NCBI GenBank assembly: GCA_009773635.1
Contig: WSYC01000003.1
Location: forward strand, 62,001 to 126,000
DNA: 64,000 bases
Origin: Beijerinckiaceae bacterium
GTDB taxonomy: Bacteria > Pseudomonadota > Alphaproteobacteria > Rhizobiales > Beijerinckiaceae
Direction of reading: 5' to 3'
Part shown: piece by piece, positions 8,217 through 16,192 of the stretch
How the letters are laid out: each line of letters begins with the position of its first letter
How positions within the stretch are numbered: the stretch's first letter is position 1
Translations under genes and position numbers: made by a program
The notes under the pieces: model-generated
What the model was told of the DNA's origin: nothing
The model's input: the letters and a program-made list of their open reading frames with translations, nothing else
The model's database searches: none

Positions 8217-8232
8217 AGAACATACATGTTCT
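8217..8232. promoter_or_regulatory. Palindrome 2 upstream of dcm (candidate operator)
   Basis: AGAACAT and ATGTTCT form perfect 7-base arms around AC. It begins one base from the first palindrome but has a different sequence, so it may bind a different regulator or a second site. It is not the direct GTTC-N7-GTTC LexA motif of alphaproteobacteria. Confidence 0.4.
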
Positions 8233-8278
8233 AATGAAAGATGAACCGAAAATTTCCCTGACGGACATCCCAGATAAT

Positions 8279-8878
8279 TCACGGTCTGATCAGCAACCTT
8301 GCCCTCGGTGCGTGAATCCGCCTGAATCCGTGCCACTGGGCGATCTTGCGGATCGCGCGAAGCGGCACCTCTTCCCCGGCGATGCGCTCAACATCAATCC
8401 GCGCCTGCCGCTCCCTGACAACGAGCGCGCCGGAGGCGTCCGTTTCCTGTTCCAAAATCCACACCTCGAAGGCATGCTCCAGATGACTCAGAGGCGGTCG
8501 CTGGCAGGCGTCCGGGATTTCAGCCAGTTGCCACGCCAAGGCGAGCGTGCCGGACTCCTTGGCCATCCTGAGTGGCACAATGGTATCGTCTGCACTGCCG
8601 CTGCCTGCCTGCCGGGCGAGAAGGTCGAGGTAGTGTTTCATCCGGCGCGGGCTGATACCCGGCGACGGCGTGAGGGCTGCAATCACGGATGCCTTGAAGG
8701 CGACGATGGCATCCCGTGTCGACCGATGAACCGAGAGACTGCATTCGCCGTCCCGGCGTGGCAAGGGAAGGGCAACCGGCACGCCATCTACCAGCACGGC
8801 GGGGCGCTGGCGGGCAGTATCAAACCAGAGGCCGTGCCCGTGCGCGGCTTCCAGAAGTGCTGTGATCAGGCAACTCAT
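8279..8878 (-). CDS. Hypothetical protein (island gene)
   Basis: Unrecognised protein of 199 residues, probably soluble and without a signal peptide or membrane helix. Proline- and Arg-rich stretches alternate with helical segments (SPRRMKHYLDLLARQA, GTLALAWQLAEI). The ATG at 8878 overlaps the stop of the preceding gene as TGATG, the same coupling used elsewhere in this island, which supports both genes being translated. A GTG one codon earlier is possible. Its end lies 123 bases before the dcm start, with the two candidate operators between. No function can be assigned. Confidence 0.6.
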   Translation of the reverse strand: MSCLITALLEAAHGHGLWFDTARQRPAVLVDGVPVALPLPRRDGECSLSVHRSTRDAIVAFKASVIAALTPSPGISPRRMKHYLDLLARQAGSGSADDTIVPLRMAKESGTLALAWQLAEIPDACQRPPLSHLEHAFEVWILEQETDASGALVVRERQARIDVERIAGEEVPLRAIRKIAQWHGFRRIHAPRARLLIRP

Positions 8879-9156
8879 CACGAACGCCGGGGCGGCATAC
8901 GACCCCGACGGGTAGGGGGCGCTTGGAGAGCAGACGGTTCGAACTCATCTTCGATGAAATGATGCAAGGATTCCGAATGCGGCAGAGAAAACGTGGAAGG
9001 CTTCTCACGCCCAACTAAAATCCTGAGTGCCTTGATGGCGCGCCACATAGCCTCGTTGCTTTCTCCCTGCTCGATCACCTGTTCGGTGAGGCTGTCCAAA
9101 TGACGGCAGATTTCGCCAAGATCGAGGGCAAGCGGCGGTTGGGGGGTCTTATACAT
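8878..9156 (-). CDS. Small hypothetical protein (island gene)
   Basis: Unrecognised 92-residue protein. The first 50 residues look helical (LDLGEICRHLDSLTEQVIEQ, NEAMWRAIKALRIL); the tail is rich in Pro and Arg. It is first in a two-gene unit with the 199-residue protein and shares its TGATG junction. A weak GGACTCCC lies upstream of the ATG at 9156. Confidence 0.5.
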   Translation of the reverse strand: MYKTPQPPLALDLGEICRHLDSLTEQVIEQGESNEAMWRAIKALRILVGREKPSTFSLPHSESLHHFIEDEFEPSALQAPPTRRGRMPPRRS

Positions 9157-9414
9157 TTTGGGAGTCCATTTCGTTTTGTGAGGAGACCGGGAACCCGGTC
9201 AGTTTTCTGAATTGTTCCAGTGGCTATCGGATCGGTGGCGGCACTGCCAAGACTGCTAGCCGCATTGTCGGCTTGTTCAGCCCGCAAGCAGCAGGTGACT
9301 CACACCTCCCCCACACCCCCACAGGAGGACCTGTGTGGGAGGTGCAGGGATAGGAGGTGCAGGTCCAACAAGTGAGGAACCTGTAGGCAACCTGCATGAC
9401 CTGTCGGGGTTGCA
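9157..9414. repeat. Gene-free stretch with hairpin and short direct repeats
   Basis: No convincing gene. The arms CACCTCCC...CACAC (9303-9316) and GTGTGGGAGGTG (9333-9344) form an imperfect hairpin, and GGAGGTGCAGG occurs twice in direct orientation (9338-9348 and 9353-9363). It lies just downstream of the broken RepA-like gene. It could be its transcript end or a replication or recombination remnant. Confidence 0.4.
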
Positions 9415-10492
9415 TCACGGCACCCCCCAGACTTCGCGACGCGACTTCGACTTCTCGGCGATGGCTCCCGCCTTCGCGGCCTGCTTGATTGCCTCCTTGG
9501 CCACATTCTCGCAGATCGTCAGCGGCCAGTCGGGGTGCGCAATATGCAGCTCACTGGCGACAGCGGTGATGGCGGACGTGTAGCCGTAGGTGGCAGCATG
9601 GCCGGGGGAGGAACGCGAGAGCGGCGAGCCAGCGGCTTCAGCAGCGTTGATGACACGGACCACGATGGCGCGAACCGCCGGGTCAGCGGCGGCGGCACTG
9701 GTGCTTGCAGCCGCATCGGCCTTGATAGTCGCGAGCGTCCCGACGGGCACCAGAACCGGGGCACGCTTGAGACCCAGCGGGTCAATCGGCGCAGTCTCGA
9801 TAATGAACCCCTCCCGGCTGCCCGGAACGCCGTTGCTGGCCTTGTCGAGTTCAAGCGCGACGAAGCGGCGGGCGTCGACCGGATCGAGCGGATTGCCTCC
9901 AAGGGCGTTGATTTCCTCAGGCTCCATGATCGACATAAAGGCGTGGACGCGCGCGCCGTCGATCCATGCTGAAGCGCCCTTCACACGGTCTCGCAGGGAC
10001 CGCTCGGCCCCCTTGCTCAGGTGAGTGATCACGATGATGGCGACATCAAAATCACGCGCGGCTTGATTAAGCCTCAGGAAAAGCTCGGCGACCGCTCCGT
10101 TGTCGTTGATGATGTCACCGGCCAACAGTTGCGCACCATCGAACAGCTGGACGCGGAATGCTGGCAACATTCTCGCTGGTCCTGCCATACCGTCCATTTC
10201 CGTCGGGGCGCGGGGTACCAAAATTGTTGGCGAAAGCGGCGGTCGTGATGAAGACGTCGTGCCCCTTTGCCGCCATCCGGTCGACAAAGCCCCAAACAGA
10301 GATCTCATCGGCAAAGCTGACATTCCCGCTGGGTTTGCCATCAAAGCCCCGATCAAAGCCGATTCCGATTTCCCCTTCGGGCAGGTGAGAGATGAAATGC
10401 TGCCGCTGTTCATTGAGGCCAGGCAGAGTTCCGGCCTGTTCAGCGGAGGCGTCTGCCACGATGGGGCGCTCAGGGTTTTCTTCGTCCAACAT
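9415..10492 (-). pseudogene. Frameshifted RepA-like AAA ATPase remnant
   Basis: The C-terminal part, about 9415 to 10180, resembles the end of RepA/AAA_25-type helicase ATPases of plasmids and phages: LLAGDIINDNGAVAELFLRL, then AIIVITHLSKGAERS, a GASAWIDGARVHA segment, and a later ELDKASN in place of the family's K-x-N. The N-terminal part, from the ATG at 10492 to about 10190, is coding-like but in another frame, so a frameshift lies near 10180-10200. No Walker A P-loop is visible in either frame, so the N-terminal portion is also truncated or replaced. Alternatively these are two separate decayed genes. Confidence 0.5.
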
Positions 10493-10574
10493 TTTCAGGG
10501 CTTCCGCTGCCGTTTACCGGCTAAGGCAGTATCTGGGAGAGACCCCGCCGCATGCGCGGTAGGGCTGTTCTTCT

Positions 10575-10796
10575 TCAGGCTTCTGAGGATCGACGATCTT
10601 TCTTCGCGCCACCGCCACGAAGCGGGCGGGGATCAGTCGGGGCGGCAGCTATGAAGGCGAGAAGATCGTCGAGAAGCACAAGTCGGCGACCCATGACACG
10701 ACGGGACAGGTGCGGCTCTCGGCGCAAGAGACGGTGCAGCGTCGGCTCAGAAACCGGGACGACTTCGAGGGTTTGGTCGATGGTTGCGAGGCGCAT
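10575..10796 (-). CDS. AlpA/excisionase-like small DNA-binding protein
   Basis: A 73-residue protein with a helix-turn-helix pattern typical of AlpA or MerR-like excisionases: VSEPTLHRLLRREPHLSRRV followed by the wing-like MGRRLVLLDDLLAFI. Such proteins usually control the integrase or excision of the element that encodes them. The C-terminal tail is basic. It lies between the RepA-like remnant and an unknown gene, about 670 bases from the integrase stop and in the same direction. Function is inferred from the fold pattern and context. Confidence 0.65.
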   Translation of the reverse strand: MRLATIDQTLEVVPVSEPTLHRLLRREPHLSRRVMGRRLVLLDDLLAFIAAAPTDPRPLRGGGAKKDRRSSEA

Positions 10797-10848
10797 GCCG
10801 CTCTCCGTTATCTGCTGCGATTTGCAGAAGGTAACGAATCGTTATTCG

Positions 10849-11469
10849 TCAAACTTGCACCTTTGGCTCAGTCGTCTGCTTCCGGGCCTTGCGCACTTCT
10901 TCCGCTGCTTTGCGCCCGGTCTTGCCAAAGCCAAGGGCACCGACAGCACCCGGGCCCTTGCACATTTCGATTATCATCGCGAGGTCTGATAGTGTGTTTC
11001 GAAACGTGCCTGTCGGGGATATGCAGGCACGATCGAATGACGCGGCAAGTATTCGCGCTAGCACCGATTTCCAACCGTCGGCGCGGGCCTTTCTGGTGCC
11101 AGTGTGCCTGCACAAATCTCTGACCGTGGACGCATCTCGATAGCGCCCAAGACCACGTTTTTTGTTAAAATACTTGGAGGCGATATCCTTCTTAAGAAAA
11201 CGGATCGCAGAATTAAGGGCGACAAAAATCGCATCTCGACGCAACTTGATGATTGCGTCTCTGTCAACCTGTTTTCCAATGCGGCTTCCTATCGTCCGCC
11301 AAAGGTTATCGGCTGCTGCTTTCGTGTCCTGGCTTATTGATGAAACGACTTTCTTATTTTCGCCAGAGGCTGTGCGTTCAAAAATAACACTCGGGAACAA
11401 TGCAATTCTAGCCGCTTCCAGCGCTATTAGAGCCTGTTTCAGGTCAGCAGGGATGATTTTAGGACTCAA
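10849..11469 (-). CDS. Hypothetical protein downstream of the integrase
   Basis: Unrecognised basic protein of about 206 residues, rich in Lys, Arg, Ala and Ile, with long helical stretches (DLKQALIALEAARIALF, AIIKLRRDAIFVALNSAIRF). The start is uncertain. I prefer the TTG at 11469, which overlaps the integrase stop (TTGA) and has GAGGGTGG 7 bases upstream; the ATG at 11532 would overlap the integrase by 67 bases. Its lower GC content than the core genes suits an island gene. No catalytic motif is visible. Confidence 0.55.
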   Translation of the reverse strand: MSPKIIPADLKQALIALEAARIALFPSVIFERTASGENKKVVSSISQDTKAAADNLWRTIGSRIGKQVDRDAIIKLRRDAIFVALNSAIRFLKKDIASKYFNKKRGLGRYRDASTVRDLCRHTGTRKARADGWKSVLARILAASFDRACISPTGTFRNTLSDLAMIIEMCKGPGAVGALGFGKTGRKAAEEVRKARKQTTEPKVQV

Positions 11470-12731
11470 GACGCCACCCTCGCGAAAGGCAGCACCTTTT
11501 CGCCCTGCGCTTCGGTCAAGAAGGCTTCCCACAAGGCCATAAGCGCCCGCCGCTGCTCGAAATAATCGGAGCGCTGATAGGCTCGCTCGACATCACCCTC
11601 GACAACATGCGCAAGGGCGCGCTCGGCGACGGCACGGGGAACAGACGTCCGCTCGGCTGACCAAGTTCGGAACGAAGACCGGAAGCCGTGGACGGTCACG
11701 TCAGGGCGGTTCATCCGCTTCTGAAGAAGCATGTGCATGGCAGCCGTCGACAGATGCCCGCGCCCGGTGGCAAAAACAAACTCGCTCTTTCCGGCTGATT
11801 TTTTTAAATCCCTCAGGATGGCGACCGCGCGCCCAACGAGAGGCACCCGGTGCGGCAGGCCGTTCTTCATGCGCTTGGCCGGAATCACCCAAGTCGCCTT
11901 TTCAAGGTCGATTTCTACCCAACGCATATCCGTCACTTCTGACGTGCGGCACGCCGTCAGGATCAGGATTTCCAGCGCTCGGGCAGATTGTGCCTCGCGT
12001 TCGCGAAGCGCCGATGTGAAGGCTGGAACGTCCAAGTAGGGCATGGATGCGTGGCTCTTCTCGGTCTTCGCCTTCTTGGGCAGGAGATGGTCGAGGTTGC
12101 CCTTCAGCACCGCAGGATTGGTCCAGCCGCGCCATTCAGGCAGGGTCCGGCACTTGACGTGCGCAGAGCCGAGCACGGCTTCAATCCGCATCCGCACGCG
12201 TCGCGCGGTCTCAGGCTTTTCAAGCCAGATGGGGCGAAGGACGGCCTCCACATCTGCCAATGTGATCAGGTGGCACCGGAGCCCGTGCAAAGCCTTGCAA
12301 TAGGTGGCGAGCGTGTTCCGCCATTGCTGGCGATGTTTTGCGTTACGCCAGCCGCCTTCCTCGGCCGTGATATAGTCATCGACGGCCTGCCCGAACGTGA
12401 TCTGGCTGGCCTCAGCCAGTCGCACCGCTTCGTTGGCTGCGAGGACAGAAGCCCGCTCTTCAAGCGGGTCAACGCCGTCAACAAGTTTGGAGCGATTGGC
12501 ATCGCGGCGCTTGCGGGCTTCGGCAAGTGGAATGTCGCGTGCCGATCCAAGGCCCATTTCACGGCGCTTGGCGTTCACCATGTAGAGGAGAACCCAACGC
12601 GCCCGCCCGCCATCGCTTACATGAAGGTAGAGCCCACCGCCGTCCGCATAGCGACCGGGTTTGCTCACGGTCTCGACGAATCGTGCCGACAGCAGATTGA
12701 TTTTCCGATCCCGTATTGTTCCAACAGCCAT
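11466..12731 (-). CDS. Tyrosine integrase of the P4/phage type
   Basis: Site-specific recombinase of 421 residues. The N-terminal DUF4102 arm-binding domain is recognisable (KPGRYADGGGLYLHVS, REMGLGSARDIPLAEARKRR), followed by a core-binding domain and a C-terminal catalytic domain. Catalytic residues visible are the Arg in LTACRTSEVTDMRW, the HxxR box in VHGFRSSFRTW, and the nucleophile Tyr near the end in VERAYQRSDYF. The ATG at 12731 was chosen for its GAGGGA 6 bases upstream; two earlier ATGs exist. The gene starts 162 bases from the 3' end of tRNA-Ser(GGA), its likely integration target. It looks intact. Confidence 0.93.
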   Translation of the reverse strand: MAVGTIRDRKINLLSARFVETVSKPGRYADGGGLYLHVSDGGRARWVLLYMVNAKRREMGLGSARDIPLAEARKRRDANRSKLVDGVDPLEERASVLAANEAVRLAEASQITFGQAVDDYITAEEGGWRNAKHRQQWRNTLATYCKALHGLRCHLITLADVEAVLRPIWLEKPETARRVRMRIEAVLGSAHVKCRTLPEWRGWTNPAVLKGNLDHLLPKKAKTEKSHASMPYLDVPAFTSALREREAQSARALEILILTACRTSEVTDMRWVEIDLEKATWVIPAKRMKNGLPHRVPLVGRAVAILRDLKKSAGKSEFVFATGRGHLSTAAMHMLLQKRMNRPDVTVHGFRSSFRTWSAERTSVPRAVAERALAHVVEGDVERAYQRSDYFEQRRALMALWEAFLTEAQGEKVLPFARVAS

Positions 12732-12892
12732 CTGGGTCCCTCGCATCGGGCCCCACATTCGGCCCCACGTAAGCCATGGGACTGTATGATAATTCGCTTT
12801 GGTTGTAAAATATTGCAGATAACGATTCCATCGATGAATCAGTTAGTTGCAATCTATTCCGCGTTGAGTGAGATACGGAATTTCGGGTAATC

Positions 12893-12982
12893 TGGCGGAC
12901 AGGGAGGGATTCGAACCCTCGGTAGAGTTTCCCCTACACACGCTTTCCAAGCGAGCGCCTTAAGCCACTCGGCCACCTGTCC
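12893..12982 (-). tRNA. tRNA-Ser (anticodon GGA)
   Basis: A 90-base tRNA with genome-encoded CCA at 12893-12895. The acceptor stem pairs GGACAGG with CCTGTCC. The anticodon loop CTTGGAAAG gives GGA, the T-loop GGTTCGAATCC is standard, and a long variable arm (TGTAGGGGAAACTCTAC region) identifies a serine tRNA. The 3' end faces the integrase and is the likely attachment site of the island. Confidence 0.97.
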
Positions 12983-13016
12983 CTGCATCCGCAGCCAAGC
13001 TGGGCGCAAGACCGGC

Positions 13017-13045
13017 CTTATGACGGGCTGGCGCGCAAAATGCAA
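13017..13045 (-). promoter_or_regulatory. Promoter of tRNA-Ser
   Basis: Reading the minus strand, TTGCAT (13040-13045) and CATAAG (13017-13022) are separated by exactly 17 bases, about 35 bases upstream of the mature tRNA 5' end. This fits a sigma-70 promoter for the tRNA. Confidence 0.55.
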
Positions 13046-13249
13046 GAACCCGATCTTCCGCCTCCGAAGAATTCGAAAAGCGCGCATCCTCGCGAGGAAG
13101 TGCGGTTCGAAGTCAGCGCCCTCACTAACGGCTCACATTCACTTGAGACACGCCATACCGGGCTTGCTCTCTCGGGCGTGACGCCCCAGCTTGTGTCCAA
13201 CGCGATCACTCCACGCGATGCACGCGAAACCCGACGGAAAGGACGCCCG

Positions 13250-13903
13250 ATGTTTTTCAGGAAAAAGACCGTCATGCCCACAGCCGCCGATGCGCCTGCC
13301 GGCCGCTCGGAGGCCATCGTCCCGACGAACGACCATTTCGTCCTCAAGCGTCCCCTGGCCGGACCATATCCGGCGGGTGTCGAGACGCTCGTGGTCGGGC
13401 TCGGCTGCTTCTGGGGTGCGGAGCGGAAGTTCTGGCAGCTGGGTGAGGGTGTCTGGACAACGGCGGTCGGCTATGCGGGTGGCTTTACGCCCAACCCGAC
13501 CTATGAGGAGGTGTGCTCGGGCACGACCGGCCACAACGAGGTCGTGCTGGTCGCCTTTGATCCCGGAAAACTCCCGCTCGCGATGGTGCTGAAGACGTTC
13601 TGGGAGAGCCATGACCCCACGCAGGGCATGCGGCAGGGCAACGATGTCGGCACGCAGTATCGCTCGGGCCTTTATGTGGCCTCGCCGACGCAACGTGCGG
13701 CGGCGGAAGCCTCACGCGAGGCCTATGGCGCGGTGCTGGCGGCCCGGGGTTTCGGGGTGATCACCACCGAGATCCTCGACGCCGGACCCTTCTATTTCGC
13801 GGAAGAGTATCACCAGCAGTATCTGGCGAAGAATCCGCACGGCTATTGCGGCCTCGGCGGCACCGGCGTCTCCTGCCCGATCGGGCTTGCGGCGGCGGGA
13901 TAG
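13250..13903 (+). CDS. msrA: Peptide-methionine (S)-S-oxide reductase
   Basis: Repairs oxidised methionine by reducing the S-sulfoxide. It is 217 residues with the signature [11 protein letters not shown]; the catalytic cysteine is Cys53. Other family features are [26 protein letters not shown] and [19 protein letters not shown], and candidate resolving cysteines lie in [12 protein letters not shown] at the end. The start at 13250 follows GGAAAGGACG; upstream codons in frame look non-coding. It stands alone between tRNA-Ser and a UPF0114 gene. Confidence 0.95.
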   Translation: MFFRKKTVMPTAADAPAGRSEAIVPTNDHFVLKRPLAGPYPAGVETLVVGLGCFWGAERKFWQLGEGVWTTAVGYAGGFTPNPTYEEVCSGTTGHNEVVLVAFDPGKLPLAMVLKTFWESHDPTQGMRQGNDVGTQYRSGLYVASPTQRAAAEASREAYGAVLAARGFGVITTEILDAGPFYFAEEYHQQYLAKNPHGYCGLGGTGVSCPIGLAAAG

Positions 13904-13967
13904 GGGCTTCTCATCCGGCCGGGGGGGTGTTAGTCCGCTATCTCCGGTCGAATTGGGGATGATATCG

Positions 13968-14492
13968 ATGATCGAGCGCTTTCTGGAGCGGTTCCTGTTC
14001 AACAGCCGCTGGCTGCTGGCCCCCTTCTACGTGATGCTGGTGGCCGCGCTTGTCGGCCTCCTCATCAAGGCTGGGCAGGAAACCTGGCACTTCGTGTTCC
14101 ACGCGATCACGGCCAGTGAGTCCGATGTCATCCTCGGCGTGCTCGCCCTCGTCGATCTCACGCTGACGGGGTCACTGATCGTGATCGTGATTTTCTCGGG
14201 CTACGAGAACTTCGTCTCGCGCATCGAACCCGGCGATACCGAGGACTGGCCGGAATGGATGGGCAAGATCGATTTTGCCGGTCTGAAGCTCAAGCTGCTC
14301 TCATCCATCGTGGCGATTTCCGCGATCCAGGTGCTCAAGGCGTTCATGAACGTGAAGAACATGGCGGATCGCGAGCTGGCCTGGCTCGTCGGCATCCACC
14401 TCTTGTTCGTGGTTTCCGGCCTGATCATGGCGCTGACAGATCGTATTTCCGGTGATGGTCATGCCAAAGCCTCCGGTGACAGCGGGCACTGA
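13968..14492 (+). CDS. UPF0114 family membrane protein (YqhA-like)
   Basis: Inner-membrane protein of 174 residues with about three or four helices. FLERFLFNSRWLLAPFY at the N-terminus, the DLTLTGSLIVIVIFSGYENFVS segment and the later KLLSSIVAISAIQVLKAFM match the UPF0114 (YqhA) family, whose function is unknown. I prefer the ATG at 13968 because the GGGG preceding it is 10 bases away; the ATG at 13959 is directly adjacent to that GGGG. It converges on ptsN. Confidence 0.85.
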   Translation: MIERFLERFLFNSRWLLAPFYVMLVAALVGLLIKAGQETWHFVFHAITASESDVILGVLALVDLTLTGSLIVIVIFSGYENFVSRIEPGDTEDWPEWMGKIDFAGLKLKLLSSIVAISAIQVLKAFMNVKNMADRELAWLVGIHLLFVVSGLIMALTDRISGDGHAKASGDSGH

Positions 14493-14522
14493 TCTTCCGG
14501 CGAGAATGCGGAACTCCCCGCC

Positions 14523-14987
14523 TCAGGCGGCGCGGGACGCGTTGTCGGCGGTCAGAATGGCATAGAGCGCCGCCGGGTCTTCGGTCTGGCGCAGCTTCTG
14601 GGCGACCGCCGGCCCGCGGAAAAGCCGCGCCACGCGCGCCAACGCCTGCAGATGGTCCGCGCCGGCGTCTTCCGGCGCCAGCAGCACGAAAACGAGATCG
14701 ACCGGCTCGCCGTCCAATGCATCGAAATCGACTGGCCGCGACAGGCGGGCAAACAGGCCGACCAGCCGGTCCAGTCCCGCGATCCGCCCGTGCGGAATGG
14801 CGATCCCCTGTCCAACGCCGGTCGTGCCCAAACGCTCACGCTGGAGCAGTGTCTCGAAAATGGCGCGATCGGAGAGGCCGGAAACGCGCGCAAGGTGAAG
14901 CGACAGCTCCTGGAGGACCTGTTTCTTCCCGTTGCCTTTGATCCCGGCGACAACCGATTCAGGCGTGATGAGGGCAGCAACCGTCAT
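14523..14987 (-). CDS. ptsN: PTS IIA-like nitrogen regulatory protein
   Basis: EIIA(Ntr), the output phosphocarrier of the nitrogen PTS, which adjusts nitrogen and potassium metabolism by its phosphorylation state. It has 154 residues with the phosphorylated histidine His66 in GQGIAIPHGRI. The ATG at 14987 is chosen because AGAGG lies 6 bases upstream; the ATG at 14993 abuts it. It is last in rpoN-hpf-ptsN, a gene order conserved in proteobacteria, though 340 bases separate it from hpf and a promoter of its own is possible. Confidence 0.94.
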   Translation of the reverse strand: MTVAALITPESVVAGIKGNGKKQVLQELSLHLARVSGLSDRAIFETLLQRERLGTTGVGQGIAIPHGRIAGLDRLVGLFARLSRPVDFDALDGEPVDLVFVLLAPEDAGADHLQALARVARLFRGPAVAQKLRQTEDPAALYAILTADNASRAA

Positions 14988-15324
14988 GGGCATCCTCTAG
15001 GGTCCAGCCCCGCCAATGTCGACGCAACGGCATGGAAAGGGTGGATGATATGGCAGGAGAAAGGCGAAAAGCATACCCTTTGGTATGGTTGAGGCTTTTG
15101 ACGAACCAGATCGCCATCCTTTCCTTGTCCTTCGGATCGGGACAGGAAGCCCGATCTTCATGTCGCAAGCCTTTGAAAGTCAGACGACTTCCATCAGGCT
15201 TGCTCCTCAACCTCTGGTTTCCTGTCCACGACCGTTGCATCGAAATTGGCGGGTCTGGACCCTAAAGCAGAATGCATGCCGGAAAGCCAGCGCGAACATC
15301 CGCACCGGCCTCCCGGCACCGACC

Positions 15325-15897
15325 TCACCCGATATCGACCCAGCCGTAGTGGCCATCCTTGCGCCGGTAGAGCACATTGACGCGCTCCGTGCCGGAGTTA
15401 CGGAACACCAGAACCGGCGAATCAGACCGTTCGAAGGCGGCGACAGCGGTGGTCGTGGAATGCCGGGGTGCCGCGGCCACAGCCTCGGCGATGATGGCCG
15501 CACCGCCACCGGTCATCTCGATCACATCATCCTCATGCTCGTCGTGCCCGTTGGCGAACGGCTCGCGCGCACCGGCGAAATCATCGGCGACGAGGCGGTT
15601 GTCGCCATGCCGGTCACGCTTGCGCTTGAAGCGCCGGAGCTGCTTGGCGATACGCTCGACGGCAATTCCGACGCTCTGGTAGGCATCCGCTGCCTCACCT
15701 GTCACGTGCATGACCGGTCCATGGTCGAAATGCACCGCGCATTCGGTCTTGAAGCCGAACCCGTCCTTTGCGACCGTCACATGCCCGGAATAGCCCGCCT
15801 CGACATATTTCCGAACCGCTTCGTTGAGACGGCTCTCGGCCTGACCGCGGAGCACATCGCCAAGATCGATATTCTTGCCGGAAACACGAATCGCCAT
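15325..15897 (-). CDS. hpf: Ribosome hibernation promoting factor, long form
   Basis: Protein of 190 residues that binds the 30S decoding region and pairs ribosomes into inactive 100S dimers in stationary phase. The N-terminal RaiA-type domain covers about residues 1-110 (MAIRVSGKNIDLGD to RFKRKRDRH). An acidic linker follows, then the C-terminal dimerisation domain (about 140-190, DSPVLVFRNSGTERVNVLYR). The presence of this second domain marks the long form. AAGGG lies 8 bases before the ATG. It is downstream of rpoN. Confidence 0.93.
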   Translation of the reverse strand: MAIRVSGKNIDLGDVLRGQAESRLNEAVRKYVEAGYSGHVTVAKDGFGFKTECAVHFDHGPVMHVTGEAADAYQSVGIAVERIAKQLRRFKRKRDRHGDNRLVADDFAGAREPFANGHDEHEDDVIEMTGGGAAIIAEAVAAAPRHSTTTAVAAFERSDSPVLVFRNSGTERVNVLYRRKDGHYGWVDIG

Positions 15898-16192
15898 GAA
15901 ATACACCCTTGCCTTGCTGATCGCCGGACGAACCGGGCGATCGTCGTTTGATGGTGCCGACCCGAAAGCCGGCGGCGGTAATTGGTGGCTGGGGATACGG
16001 GCTATTTTGGGGAGGACCTCCTGAATCTCGGAACAGGATAGAGGCTACGTCCGCCCCTCCCGCAAAGTCAACGACCGGCTGTGTTGCCCCGCAACAGGAT
16101 TGTTGCCGGAAAATTGTGCAACCTGATTGTTTCCCGAATTTCTTCCGGTGCAGCCCCGCTCCATCCGGGCGGGTCGAAGTCCGGTTGTCGCG

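Larger units (their letters stand above)
5516..12895. mobile_element. Mosaic genomic island next to tRNA-Ser
   Basis: The right edge is the 3' end of tRNA-Ser, with an intact integrase 135 bases away, the usual layout for an element integrated in a tRNA 3' end. Content is accessory: an AlpA-like regulator, a broken RepA-like ATPase, unknown genes, and a dcm-vsr-restriction operon. The left edge is uncertain. I did not find a second copy of the tRNA 3' end (candidate att repeat) anywhere between 1 and 12.8 kb, so either the element has lost its far end or the left part comes from a different insertion. Confidence 0.5.

Noticed and set aside
8217-8232. LexA/SOS box upstream of dcm
   Set aside because: Alphaproteobacterial LexA sites are direct GTTC-N7-GTTC repeats; this is an inverted GAAC-N6-GTTC and is better treated as an unknown operator.
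9303-9363. CRISPR-like or iteron array
   Set aside because: Only two copies of an 11-base repeat plus a hairpin are present; no regular spacers.
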